From contig NZ_VWPI01000039.1 of the NCBI RefSeq assembly GCF_015155755.1, positions 1-52,247 of the forward strand: a stretch of DNA of 52,247 nt, written 5' to 3'. This stretch comes from Komagataeibacter sp. FXV3. Its GTDB lineage: Bacteria > Pseudomonadota > Alphaproteobacteria > Acetobacterales > Acetobacteraceae. The notes below the pieces were generated by a model. That model was not told the origin of the DNA. It worked only from the letters and a program-made list of their open reading frames with translations, and did no database searches. A program made the translations under genes and the position numbers. Below, piece by piece: positions 7,652 to 15,119 of this stretch (its first letter is position 1; the number at the start of each line of letters is the position of its first letter).

Positions 7652-9139
7652 ATGACCATTTACCAGTCCGGGCAGCTCAACACCAACAGCCTGAACGTGC
7701 CTGACCTGTATGTGCAGGTCCTGCGCCCGCAGACGCTGGCGCTGAACGGCGTGCCGTCGGGGCGGATCGGCCTGGTCGGCACCGCTGCGTGGGGGCCGGT
7801 GGGCACGCCGGTCATCGTCGGTGCGATGGGGGACTGCCTGTCCGCCTTTGGCCCCAAGCAGGCGCTGTCCAGCGATATCGGCACGGCGGTCAACATCGCG
7901 CTGTTGCAGGGGGCGGCGGATTTCCGCTGCGTGCGCGTGACCGATGGCACGGACGCAGCCGCCACCGGCACGCTGGATGGCGTGACCCTGACCGCCCTTC
8001 ATACCGGCAGCGCGGGCAACGCCATTGCCGCCACCGTGACGCAGGACGGCATCATCACCACCAATTACACCCTGACCATTGCCCATGCGGTGCTGGGCAG
8101 CCGGACCTATCGCGGTACCACGTGGGCCATGCTGGCGGCGGCGGTGGCGGCTGACGGCACGGCGCTGGTGCGCATAACGGTGCCCGGCACGGTCCCGGCG
8201 CTGGCGGCGGGCACGGTCACGCTGGCGGGGGGCGCGGATGGCGGCGCGCCGGGCACGGCGGCGTTCGTGGGCACGGATGGCGTGGCGCGGACCGGCCTGT
8301 ATGCCCTGCGCGGGCAGGGTTGCGCGCTGGGGCTGCTGCACGGCGTCAGCGACAGCACGTCATGGACCACGCAGGCCGCCTTTGGCCTGTCCGAGGGGAT
8401 GTACATGATCGCCTGCGGCCCGGCGGGCGACACCATTGCCAACGCGGCGGCCATGAAGGCGGCGGCAGGCGTGGACAGCTACGCCATCAAGCTGATGCTT
8501 GGCGACTGGCTGTGGTGGGATGATGACACCAATGGCGACATGCTGGTGCCGCCACAGGCCTTTGTCGCCGGGATGCTGGGTGGCCTGTCGCCCGAGCAGT
8601 CCAGCCTGAATAAAGAACTGTCGGGCGTGATCGGCAGCCAGAAGGCGGGGCTGGTATCCAGCGGGCAGGCCGCGACCTATTCCACGGCCGAGCTTTCGGC
8701 GCTGTTCGGCGCGGGTATCGACGTGATCTGCAACCCTGCCCCCGGTGGCAGCTACTGGGCGGTGCGCGGCGGGATCAACACCAGTTCCGATGCGGATACG
8801 GATGATGACAGCTATACCCGCCTGACCAACTACATTGCCGAAACCATCAATTCCGGCATGGGCGCGTTTGTCGGTGCCGTCATCGGCACCACGCTGCTTG
8901 GCGATATCCGCGCCGTGCTGCTGGGCACGCTGTCCAACATGGTGGGCAGCGGCATACTGGGGGCAACCACGGATTACGCGGTGGTGTGCGACACGTCCAA
9001 CAATCCGCAATCGGCCACGGCGCTGGGTTACGTGCGGGCCGATGTGCAGGTGCGTTACCAGGGCATCAACCGCTTCTTTGTCGTCAACCTGCAGGGCGGG
9101 GCGAGTGTCACGGTCAGCACCGCCACACCCGCCACCTGA
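7652..9139 (+). CDS. Phage contractile tail sheath protein
   Basis: The 495-aa sheath subunit polymerises around the tail tube and contracts on infection. Family features: the N-terminal opening (PDLYVQVLRPQTLALNGVPS), the glycine-rich domain start (GRIGLVGTAAWGPVGTPV), and the C-terminal strand exchanged between subunits (YVRADVQVRYQGINRFFVVN). Residues 110-200 form an Ala/Thr/Gly-rich insertion likely to face outward. ATG 7652 is chosen because sheath homology begins there; the ribosome binding site (AGGGAA) is weak. The stop is directly adjacent to the stop of the convergent small gene 9140-9292. Confidence 0.85.
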   Translation: MTIYQSGQLNTNSLNVPDLYVQVLRPQTLALNGVPSGRIGLVGTAAWGPVGTPVIVGAMGDCLSAFGPKQALSSDIGTAVNIALLQGAADFRCVRVTDGTDAAATGTLDGVTLTALHTGSAGNAIAATVTQDGIITTNYTLTIAHAVLGSRTYRGTTWAMLAAAVAADGTALVRITVPGTVPALAAGTVTLAGGADGGAPGTAAFVGTDGVARTGLYALRGQGCALGLLHGVSDSTSWTTQAAFGLSEGMYMIACGPAGDTIANAAAMKAAAGVDSYAIKLMLGDWLWWDDDTNGDMLVPPQAFVAGMLGGLSPEQSSLNKELSGVIGSQKAGLVSSGQAATYSTAELSALFGAGIDVICNPAPGGSYWAVRGGINTSSDADTDDDSYTRLTNYIAETINSGMGAFVGAVIGTTLLGDIRAVLLGTLSNMVGSGILGATTDYAVVCDTSNNPQSATALGYVRADVQVRYQGINRFFVVNLQGGASVTVSTATPAT

Positions 9140-9292
9140 TCAGCCTGCTTTCGCGCGGCGGTTTTCTTCCGACAGAACGCGGCCGCACAGTTCCTTTATT
9201 TCCTCATGCGTCAGCTTTTCCGGGTGGCTCAGCCCCCGTGCGGCAATGGCGGCGAGGTCTTTCGTGGGTGGTTTTTCGGGTGTGGTGCCCAT
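9140..9292 (-). CDS. Small conserved hypothetical protein, antisense within the tail operon
   Basis: The 50-aa product (MGTTPEKPPTKDLAAIAARG...) ends in Glu/Arg-rich helices and contains the pattern GLSHPEKLTHEEIKEL, which I recognise from small alphaproteobacterial proteins of unknown function. The ATG at 9292-9290 has a well-placed GGAG (9300-9303, reverse strand) 7 bases upstream, better than the in-frame ATG at 9322. It lies on the minus strand between the sheath and tube genes, and its stop codon abuts the sheath stop. Expression would oppose the late transcript, suggesting a role in the lysogen or in regulation (inference). Confidence 0.6.
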   Translation of the reverse strand: MGTTPEKPPTKDLAAIAARGLSHPEKLTHEEIKELCGRVLSEENRRAKAG

Positions 9293-9387
9293 CGGGGTGC
9301 TCCATGCGGGGTAAGGCCCCATGTTCACGCCCGCGTGACCCGCGCCGCCACATAAAAATACGCATGACATCCATGCGCAACAATGAT

Positions 9388-9414
9388 GGGCCACCCGCGC
9401 TGTGGCCCTTTTTT
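9388..9414 (+). terminator. Intrinsic terminator just upstream of the tail tube gene
   Basis: GGGCCAC (9388-9394) pairs with GTGGCCC (9402-9408) and is followed by six T (9409-9414). The tube gene's GGAG (9418-9421) begins 4 bases after the T-run. Confidence 0.8.
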
Positions 9415-9427
9415 CATGGAGCGACGA

Positions 9428-9859
9428 ATGTCCGCCAAACCCTTCAATATCGGACGCGACTGCCGCGTGGTGCTGGTTTATGACGGCAGCCGCGTGGACC
9501 TGCCCACCGTCACCGGCTTTACCGCGCAGCAGCGCACGCACCAGCTGACATCCAACCCGCTGAACGACATGCCCCTGTTCTATGACGTGCCGGGCGGCTG
9601 GGGTGGTCAGTTCACCTTCCAGCGTGACGGGGCGGGGGCAGATGACCTGTTTGCCGCCATCGAAAGCGGCTTCTGGTCAGCGGGCACGGTGGTGCTGGGC
9701 AGCATTTACCAGTACGTGACGGAATGCAACGGCTCGCTCAGCACGTATGAATTCGTCGGCGCGTCGCTGCAGCTGTCCGATGCGGGGCGGTACCAGTCCG
9801 AAACGCTGGTCAGCCAGACCATCACGTTTGCCGCCCGCGCGCGCAACCGTATTTCCTGA
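9428..9859 (+). CDS. Phage tail tube protein
   Basis: The 143-aa protein has the length and beta-rich pattern of contractile-phage tube subunits that stack as hexamers inside the sheath (DGSRVDLPTVTGFTAQQRTH; DVPGGWGGQFTFQRDGAGAD). It directly follows the sheath gene in the structural order. Start ATG 9428 has GGAG 6 bases upstream. It is isolated between a terminator hairpin (9388-9414) and a partial dispersed element (9861-9910), so tube expression may be set independently, which would suit a high-copy product. Confidence 0.75.
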   Translation: MSAKPFNIGRDCRVVLVYDGSRVDLPTVTGFTAQQRTHQLTSNPLNDMPLFYDVPGGWGGQFTFQRDGAGADDLFAAIESGFWSAGTVVLGSIYQYVTECNGSLSTYEFVGASLQLSDAGRYQSETLVSQTITFAARARNRIS

Positions 9860-9860
9860 A

Positions 9861-9910
9861 CGTTTCGGGGGTGCCGTCTTTTTTCAACAGGACGGCACCC
9901 AGAAACTTTT
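9861..9910 (+). repeat. Partial dispersed element acting as terminator
   Basis: GGTGCCGTC (9870-9878) pairs with GACGGCACC (9891-9899) around a T-rich loop and is followed by AGAAACTTTT, the family's 3' arm. The first internal hairpin is missing. It sits directly after the tube gene stop. Confidence 0.7.
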
Positions 9911-9969
9911 ACTGTCTTTTATCAACAGGTTGTTTTCAAACACGCCCTGACAGCCAGAAGGCCCGCAGC

Positions 9970-10281
9970 ATGAGCGAACACACCGTAAAAACCAGCGATG
10001 GCCGCACCATAACCTACCGCGAGCGCGGGCCGGGGGATGTGCTGGCGCTGCTGGAATTCGGCCCGGACAGCCCGTCGCCCGCATGGGTGGAATACGCGCT
10101 GATGGTGGCATCGGTCGAGGCAATCGACGGCGTGCCCGCCATTCGCCCCGCCAGCCGCGTGCAGCTGGAACAGCTGGCCAACCAGATTGGCAATACCGGC
10201 ATTACCGCCCTGTCGGATGCGCTGTATGGCGCGGATGGGGACGACGTGGCGGCAGCGGAAAGCCTTGCCGCAAAAAACTGA
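9970..10281 (+). CDS. Tail assembly chaperone, short form (G-like)
   Basis: The 103-aa zero-frame product starts at ATG 9970 with AGAAGG at 9956-9961. It has a compact beta-then-helix layout (KTSDGRTITYRERGPGDVLA; VEYALMVASVEAID) and ends in acidic/Ala residues before Lys-Asn-stop. The final codons GCA AAA AAC TGA form the slippery site. It lies between tube and tape-measure genes, the standard place for this chaperone pair. Short-form excess over the fusion is expected from known systems. Confidence 0.75.
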   Translation: MSEHTVKTSDGRTITYRERGPGDVLALLEFGPDSPSPAWVEYALMVASVEAIDGVPAIRPASRVQLEQLANQIGNTGITALSDALYGADGDDVAAAESLAAKN

Positions 10282-10454
10282 GCCGGCACCCCGCCCTGAT
10301 CGAGGTCGCGGCCCTGGTCAGGAACGGGGTGCCGTGGGACGTGGCCATGACCATGCCGCGCGTGCGGCGCATGGCCTTTCTTGTAGCGTTTGGCGAGCTG
10401 GCGGGCGGACGATATGACTGGACTGCGCAAAGATGGGACGACCCCGATGGCTGA
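9970..10454 (+). CDS. Tail assembly chaperone fusion (G-GT type) by -1 frameshift
   Basis: Predicted long product: the 103 residues of the upstream frame, a -1 slip at A_AAA_AAC (10272-10278), then 58 residues read from 10278 to the TGA at 10454. The shifted part (HPALIEVAALVRNGVPWDVA, then MPRVRRMAFLVAFGELAGG) is a helical domain typical of the downstream half of tail assembly chaperones and has no start codon of its own near its N-terminus. By analogy with lambda gpG/gpGT, the minor long form would bind the tape measure and recruit tube subunits. Its end overlaps the next start by 8 bases. Confidence 0.75.
10272..10278 (+). promoter_or_regulatory. Programmed -1 frameshift slippery heptamer A_AAA_AAC
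   Basis: The heptamer is in the correct register (codons AAA 10273-10275 and AAC 10276-10278), immediately before the zero-frame TGA (10279-10281). Both tRNAs can re-pair after a -1 slip. The frame entered is open to 10454 and encodes a conserved-looking domain. Confidence 0.8.
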
Positions 10455-11586
10455 AATCTCCCGCGTCATCGCGCGCCTGCCACGTGACGGGCAACCGGGC
10501 ATGCCGGGACGGCTGGCGATGGTTGTCGGGCGCATTACCCGTCATGCCCGCGCGGGACAGCGCAGCGTGGTGTTTGTTCCCCATCCCGGCGCACCGGGGG
10601 CAAAGGCGGCTTCCATCCCCACGCCCGCCATGCCCGCGCGCAGGCCCATATCCAGGCCTGTATCCGCGCCCGGCTGGCCTGTCCGCATCCCGGCGCGGCA
10701 TGGTCCGCCCGCATCCGCTCCCGGCGGCCGGAACGGGGGCGGATACGCCATGCCCCGCCCCATGCCATGCCGGAACGACGGGCAGGGGACGACACGCGCC
10801 CCGGCCATGACCCGTCCCGTGATCCCGGCACTGCCATCATTGCCTGATCCCGCGCGGGGGAAGGCGGCCGTGCCATGCCCGCCCGCGCGCGCTGCCGCCA
10901 TGCCATGGGCCGGGCGGGTTGCATCCCGCGCCCGGCCTGTCGGGGCGGCAGTCCCGGCATCATGGAAGCGGGCGGACGCCGTGGCGGCAGCCATCATGCC
11001 ACAGCGGCGCACCGCATCTGCGGCCGTCACGTCCCTCATGCCCCGGGATCATGCCCCCATTGCCGCTGCGCCGTACCGGATGCGCGGTACCACGGTGGCC
11101 CCTGTCATGCCGTCCGGTCGGGCCATATCCGTCGCAGCACCCCCATTGCCCCGCCAGCAGACGGGCAGGGCGCGCGCTGGCGTGGCGTCCCCCGCCATCC
11201 GCGCCATGGCGGCAACACGAACCCGCGCCAGTGCGGGGCCAGCCATGCCACGCACCGTGGCCATGTTTCCCACGCCACCACGCGGCATGGCCCCGTTCCC
11301 GGCATTCGTCCCCCCGCAGGACAGGGCGCGGGGCAGACCGCCCTTCATCAGCCCCGGTCCCGTTGAACGGACAGGTGCCCGCGCGTCATCCCCGCACACT
11401 GGCCAGCCCGGCGACCGCCCGCCGGTCCTGCAGGTCACCATTCCCGTCACCCTGGACCATCAGGCGGTGGGACAGGCCATGGCCCGGATCGACACCGCCG
11501 CCGCCCGGCACGAACTGCGCGCCACCGGCACCGCGCCCGACGTCATCCGCTATCCACAGATGCCGGGACGCGCGGTGGGGATATAG
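10447..11586 (+). CDS. Short Pro/Ala/Arg/Met-rich protein in the tape-measure position
   Basis: The 379-aa product occupies the slot of the tail tape measure protein, after the chaperones and before the baseplate genes. A normal tape measure for a contractile tail is usually far longer, helical and partly hydrophobic. This one is low in acidic residues and dominated by Pro, Ala, Arg and Met for some 300 residues, with no membrane segment or coiled coil. Only the last 55 residues look folded (VLQVTIPVTLDHQAVGQAMA, then a PQMPGRAVGI end), similar in style to tape-measure C-termini. ATG 10447 overlaps the chaperone stop. It may be a genuinely atypical tape measure or a decayed one. Confidence 0.5.
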   Translation: MAEISRVIARLPRDGQPGMPGRLAMVVGRITRHARAGQRSVVFVPHPGAPGAKAASIPTPAMPARRPISRPVSAPGWPVRIPARHGPPASAPGGRNGGGYAMPRPMPCRNDGQGTTRAPAMTRPVIPALPSLPDPARGKAAVPCPPARAAAMPWAGRVASRARPVGAAVPASWKRADAVAAAIMPQRRTASAAVTSLMPRDHAPIAAAPYRMRGTTVAPVMPSGRAISVAAPPLPRQQTGRARAGVASPAIRAMAATRTRASAGPAMPRTVAMFPTPPRGMAPFPAFVPPQDRARGRPPFISPGPVERTGARASSPHTGQPGDRPPVLQVTIPVTLDHQAVGQAMARIDTAAARHELRATGTAPDVIRYPQMPGRAVGI

Positions 11587-11704
11587 GCATCCGGCAATCA
11601 TCCTTCCAGCCTGCACGGTCTGGCGTTAGACAGGGGCAATGATGGCATGGCTGCGTCATACCGTACGCGCCGTGGCCTTTCCCCCCATTTTCCTGTTTTT
11701 CATC

Positions 11705-11729
11705 CCGCCCACGCGCCGCCTGTGGGCGG
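11705..11729 (+). other. 8-bp hairpin before the gpU-like gene
   Basis: CCGCCCAC (11705-11712) pairs with GTGGGCGG (11722-11729), 12 bases before the GTG start at 11742. There is no T-tract after it, so it may be a translational or processing signal instead of a terminator. Confidence 0.35.
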
Positions 11730-11741
11730 CGGCGGGCCAGC

Positions 11742-12674
11742 GTGGGGAGCGCGCCTTTGTCCCTGACCCTCATGAACGCACAGACGGCGATCGGATCGAT
11801 CGGGCGGCTGTGGGCGTCGGCCCCCGTGACCATTGGCGGGCTGACCCTGACCGGCATGGAGGTGCCGCACCTGATCCGCGATGGCGGCACCCAGCAGGTT
11901 GCCGTCCACCGCCTGCCCGGTGGTAACAAAATCATCGACGCGGTGGGCAACGACCCCGACCGGCTGGAACTGGCGGGCACGTTTGTCGGCCCCACCGCCA
12001 TTGAACGGGCGTGGATGCTCAAGCAGATGCGTATTGCGGGACAGCCCGTGGCCTTCAGCGGGGCGGGGCTGTCGCTACTGGTGCGCATCGTGCAGTATTC
12101 ATACGATTACACGCACAAAGGTATCGTCATTCCCTACCGGCTGGTGCTGGAACAGCCGCCGCAGGTGGCGGCCACGGCGGGCGTTGCCTCCGGCCTGTCG
12201 GCGCTGGTGGGGGATGACGCGGGGGCCGCCCTGTCGGGCATGGCCAGCGCCGTGGATGATGTCGCAACCATTGCAGGCAACATTACCGGCCAGCTTGGAA
12301 CCGTCATGGCGCAGGTTACCCCCATTGCCGACATGACCGGCGCGGGCGGGGTGTTTGCGGGCGTGCAGGACCAGCTTGGCATGGTGGGTGGCCTGTCGGG
12401 GGCGGGGGTCAACCTGGCATCCGCCCCCGACAGCGCCGCCAGCGTGGTGTCGGGGCTGGAGGCATCGGGTGCGGGCCTGACCACCGCCATCGGCCAGACG
12501 GGGGCGAACCTGGACGCGATGTCCCCCGCCAGTGCCGCCAGCCTGTCCACCCTGACCCAGAACGCGCAGCTGCACAGTGCCGCCGTCACGTCCGGCGCGC
12601 TGGTCAACCGTGCCTATGCCAACACGCTGTCGGCCACCGGCGCCACGCAGAATGGCCCGCTGGTCACCGCGTAA
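11742..12674 (+). CDS. Phage baseplate/tail protein (gpU or DNA-circularisation N-like)
   Basis: The 310-aa protein has an N-terminal domain (residues about 20-140) with the pattern NDPDRLELAGTFVGPTAIER and GIVIPYRLVLEQP seen in gpU-like or DNA-circularisation-N-like tail proteins near the baseplate hub. The C-terminal half is Ala/Gly/Ser-rich and helical. It precedes LysM/gpX and gpD-like genes, the expected order. The start is uncertain: GTG 11742 is the longest, ATG 11772 (MNAQTAIGSIG) is an alternative; neither has a strong ribosome binding site. Confidence 0.6.
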   Translation: MGSAPLSLTLMNAQTAIGSIGRLWASAPVTIGGLTLTGMEVPHLIRDGGTQQVAVHRLPGGNKIIDAVGNDPDRLELAGTFVGPTAIERAWMLKQMRIAGQPVAFSGAGLSLLVRIVQYSYDYTHKGIVIPYRLVLEQPPQVAATAGVASGLSALVGDDAGAALSGMASAVDDVATIAGNITGQLGTVMAQVTPIADMTGAGGVFAGVQDQLGMVGGLSGAGVNLASAPDSAASVVSGLEASGAGLTTAIGQTGANLDAMSPASAASLSTLTQNAQLHSAAVTSGALVNRAYANTLSATGATQNGPLVTA

Positions 12675-12687
12675 CAGGAGCGCAGAC

Positions 12688-12897
12688 ATGCCAACCACGA
12701 TCAGGGTCACGGGCAGTGACACCTCGCTTTACCACGTCGCGGCCCGGCAGCTGGGGGACGCCACGCAGTGGTGGCGCATCGCGCGGCTGAACGGCATGGC
12801 CGATCCCGACCTGTCGGGTTTCACCACGCCGGTCACCCTGTTGCTGCCCGCCCCCGATACCTCACAGGACAGTGGCGTGCCGGGGGTGACATCATGA
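12688..12897 (+). CDS. Phage tail protein X (LysM-like)
   Basis: The 69-aa protein begins with VTGSDTSLYHVAARQLGDAT and continues WWRIARLNGMADPDLSG, the LysM-like pattern of P2 gpX and similar baseplate-associated proteins that help load the hub. ATG 12688 follows CAGGAG with 7-base spacing, and the stop overlaps the gpD-like start (ATGA). Confidence 0.78.
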   Translation: MPTTIRVTGSDTSLYHVAARQLGDATQWWRIARLNGMADPDLSGFTTPVTLLLPAPDTSQDSGVPGVTS

Positions 12898-14045
12898 CCG
12901 CCGCCACGACATCCACACCGTCCATGTGGCGCATGCCGCGTGCGCGGGTGCTGGTGGGCGGGGTGGAACGCGCGGAAACCGGGCTGGAACAGTTCACCCT
13001 GTCGCGCACGCGCTACAGCCGCGCCGATACGCTGGACATGACGCTGGCGGTGGACCGGGCGCGCATCCCGTCGGGCGGGGCGTGGTTCGACCTGCAACCG
13101 GCGGGACAGGGCGAAACACTGCCCGATATCGACATTACGGTGCAGATGCGCGACGCGGCACAGGGGGGCGCGCAGTGGGTGACGATGTTCCGTGGCATCG
13201 TGGACCATGTGGGCCTGAACCCCGCCGCGACAACGGTGCGGGTACAGTGCCGTGACTATCTGGCGAAACTGCTGGACATGCGGGTGCGTGACGGGTGGAT
13301 GAACATGACGGGGGCCGACGTGGTCCGCGCCATGATTACAGCGGCCGGACTGACGCCCGATGTCACCCTGACCGACGCCATGGTGGGGCAGTTCTGGCAA
13401 CTGGAGCACAAGCGCGCATCCGCCGCCACCCACAGCCGGTTCCAGACCGCGTTCGACCTGGCGCGCGGCATCGCCACCATGGCCGGGTGCGACCTGTATG
13501 CCAGTGGCGCCACCATTGTCTGCGCGCCATGTCCCACGGCCACGACCGCCAATACCCATGTGCTGGATTATGCCGATACCGGGTCGGACAGTCCCATTGC
13601 CATGGGGGCGTACGGCCTGCATTTCGCACGCGATTACCAGGTGGGGCGCGGCGTGGTCGTGCATGTCATGAGCTGGGACAGCCGCCAGCGCAGCCGGGTC
13701 GATTATTACTGGTCCGCGGCAGGCGGCGCCACCACGCAGGGCGAGGGCACGGGCACGCTGCACAGCTTTGCCATGCCCGGCGCGCGGCTGGATGACCTGA
13801 AACGGATCGCGCAACAGAAATACAACCAGATCACGGCGCATGCGCGCACCATAACCGGCACCATTCCCGGCTGCGTGACGCTGGCGCCACGCGATTTCAT
13901 GCGCCTGACCGGCACGGGCACGACATGGGACGGCACGCTGGATGTGGACGCCGTGACCAGCAGCTTTTCATGGCAGGGCGGCTTTTCCCAGCACGTCACC
14001 CTGCGCGCGCGCAACGCCACACAGGACGGAGGAACGGATGACTGA
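12894..14045 (+). CDS. Baseplate hub protein (gpD/gp27-like, late control D family)
   Basis: The 383-aa protein matches the hub family of P2 gpD: paired beta domains that form the trimeric hub carrying the spike. Visible features include FRGIVDHVGLNPAATTVRVQ, then the segment MTGADVVRAMITAAGLTP, and a C-terminal half with DDLKRIAQQKYNQITAHART typical of this family. Length is normal. The start overlaps gpX by 4 bases and the end overlaps the spike gene by 8 bases, so hub parts are translationally coupled. Confidence 0.75.
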   Translation: MTAATTSTPSMWRMPRARVLVGGVERAETGLEQFTLSRTRYSRADTLDMTLAVDRARIPSGGAWFDLQPAGQGETLPDIDITVQMRDAAQGGAQWVTMFRGIVDHVGLNPAATTVRVQCRDYLAKLLDMRVRDGWMNMTGADVVRAMITAAGLTPDVTLTDAMVGQFWQLEHKRASAATHSRFQTAFDLARGIATMAGCDLYASGATIVCAPCPTATTANTHVLDYADTGSDSPIAMGAYGLHFARDYQVGRGVVVHVMSWDSRQRSRVDYYWSAAGGATTQGEGTGTLHSFAMPGARLDDLKRIAQQKYNQITAHARTITGTIPGCVTLAPRDFMRLTGTGTTWDGTLDVDAVTSSFSWQGGFSQHVTLRARNATQDGGTDD

Positions 14046-14718
14046 CACGCGCATGATCGCGGCCAACATGGCCGGTGCGCAGGCGCAGCCCGGTTTCGGG
14101 CTGGTCAGCGCCGTGGACCCGGTCAACCACGCCGTCAAGGTCATGGCCCAGCCAGCAGGCGTCGAAAGCGGATGGCTGCCCTATGCCGCGATACAGGTCG
14201 GCAGCCTGCGCATTGCCTGCCCGCCCGATATCGGCACGCATGTGCTGGTCGTGCATGTTGAAGGCGATGCGGAACACGGCGTGGCCGCCATGCCGGTTTA
14301 TGACGCGGTGGTCATGCCACCCCCATCGCCTGCCACCGGCAAACCGGCGCAGCCGGGCGAGATGCTGGTCGTGGCCGGATGCGGCGCGCCACCGGCAAAT
14401 GGCGGCACCGCACCGGGGAACGCCACGCAGGACGCCCCGTGGTGGCACATCACGAAAGACACGATCTACAGCGGGGCCGGGAACGCCACGGAAACCCTGA
14501 CCAATGGCGCCAAGGCGTGGAAGGTGGGGGACGTGGGCATGACGCTGGATGCGGGCGGCCTTGCCGTCACCGGCGGTCCGATCACGACCGACAAAGACAT
14601 GACCGCGCAAGGCACGGTCACCGGCAAGACGGACGTGCTTGCCGCAGGCATATCCGGCAAGGGCCACACCCACAATGGCGTGCAGCCGGGCAGCGGATCA
14701 ACGGGGGCACCGCAATGA
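14038..14718 (+). CDS. Baseplate assembly/spike protein (gpV-like) with HxH tip
   Basis: The 226-aa protein has an OB-like N-terminal domain (GFGLVSAVDPVNHAVKVMAQ; LRIACPPDIGTHVLVVHVEG), a beta-helix-like centre of alternating hydrophobic/Gly/Thr residues, and the C-terminal GKGHTHNGVQPGSGSTGAPQ. In P2 gpV and phi92 gp138 an HxH motif at the apex binds iron and forms the membrane-piercing tip; His-Thr-His here fits that. Its start overlaps the hub gene and its stop overlaps gpW (ATGA). Confidence 0.8.
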   Translation: MTDTRMIAANMAGAQAQPGFGLVSAVDPVNHAVKVMAQPAGVESGWLPYAAIQVGSLRIACPPDIGTHVLVVHVEGDAEHGVAAMPVYDAVVMPPPSPATGKPAQPGEMLVVAGCGAPPANGGTAPGNATQDAPWWHITKDTIYSGAGNATETLTNGAKAWKVGDVGMTLDAGGLAVTGGPITTDKDMTAQGTVTGKTDVLAAGISGKGHTHNGVQPGSGSTGAPQ

Positions 14719-15077
14719 GCGCCCTGTCCCACACCATGGGCGGTGACCTTGACCTGTCGGGCACCGGCGGCGTGGCCGTGGTCACGGGCGCGGAACAGAC
14801 CCGGCAGGCGCTGCTGCGCAGGCTATGCACCAACGCGGGCGGCTATATCTGGCAGCCCGACTATGGCGCGGGGCTGCCCGCCCGGGTCGGCAGCGTGATG
14901 GATGACGCGGGCATCCGCGCCCTTGTGCTGCAGCAGATGCAGGACGAAGCAGGCGTGGACCAGACCCAGCCCGTCACCGTGACCATCACCAGCCCGAAAA
15001 CCGGGGCCTGCCTGCTGGCCATATCCTACACCGACGCGCCGACCGGCACGGTGCAGGAACTGACATTGAGCACCTGA
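14715..15077 (+). CDS. Baseplate wedge protein (gpW/gp25-like)
   Basis: The 120-aa protein has the gp25-like fold signature: GDLDLSGTGGVAVVTGAEQT, then QALLRRLCTNAGGYIWQPDY with the invariant-looking YGAGL. It joins the wedge core with the J and I proteins and helps trigger sheath polymerisation. ATG 14715 overlaps the spike stop. A terminator hairpin follows its stop within 3 bases. Confidence 0.8.
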   Translation: MSALSHTMGGDLDLSGTGGVAVVTGAEQTRQALLRRLCTNAGGYIWQPDYGAGLPARVGSVMDDAGIRALVLQQMQDEAGVDQTQPVTVTITSPKTGACLLAISYTDAPTGTVQELTLST

Positions 15078-15079
15078 CA

Positions 15080-15105
15080 GGCGGTTCCCCGGAGCCGCCT
15101 TTTTT
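15080..15105 (+). terminator. Intrinsic terminator just upstream of baseplate J
   Basis: GGCGG (15080-15084) pairs with CCGCC (15095-15099), extended by TCC/GGA, followed by six T (15100-15105). The GGGAGG of the J gene starts at 15109. Confidence 0.78.
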
Positions 15106-15119
15106 AATGGGAGGCCCGC

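Noticed and set aside
7221-7655. Plus-strand frame ending in an ATGA overlap with the sheath start
   Set aside because: Met/Cys/His-rich, starts inside the upstream gene, no ribosome binding site at internal ATGs. The overlap alone is not enough evidence.
12729-13841. 370-codon minus-strand frame opposite the baseplate hub gene
   Set aside because: Antisense of a recognised gpD-like gene; composition typical of GC-driven open frames.
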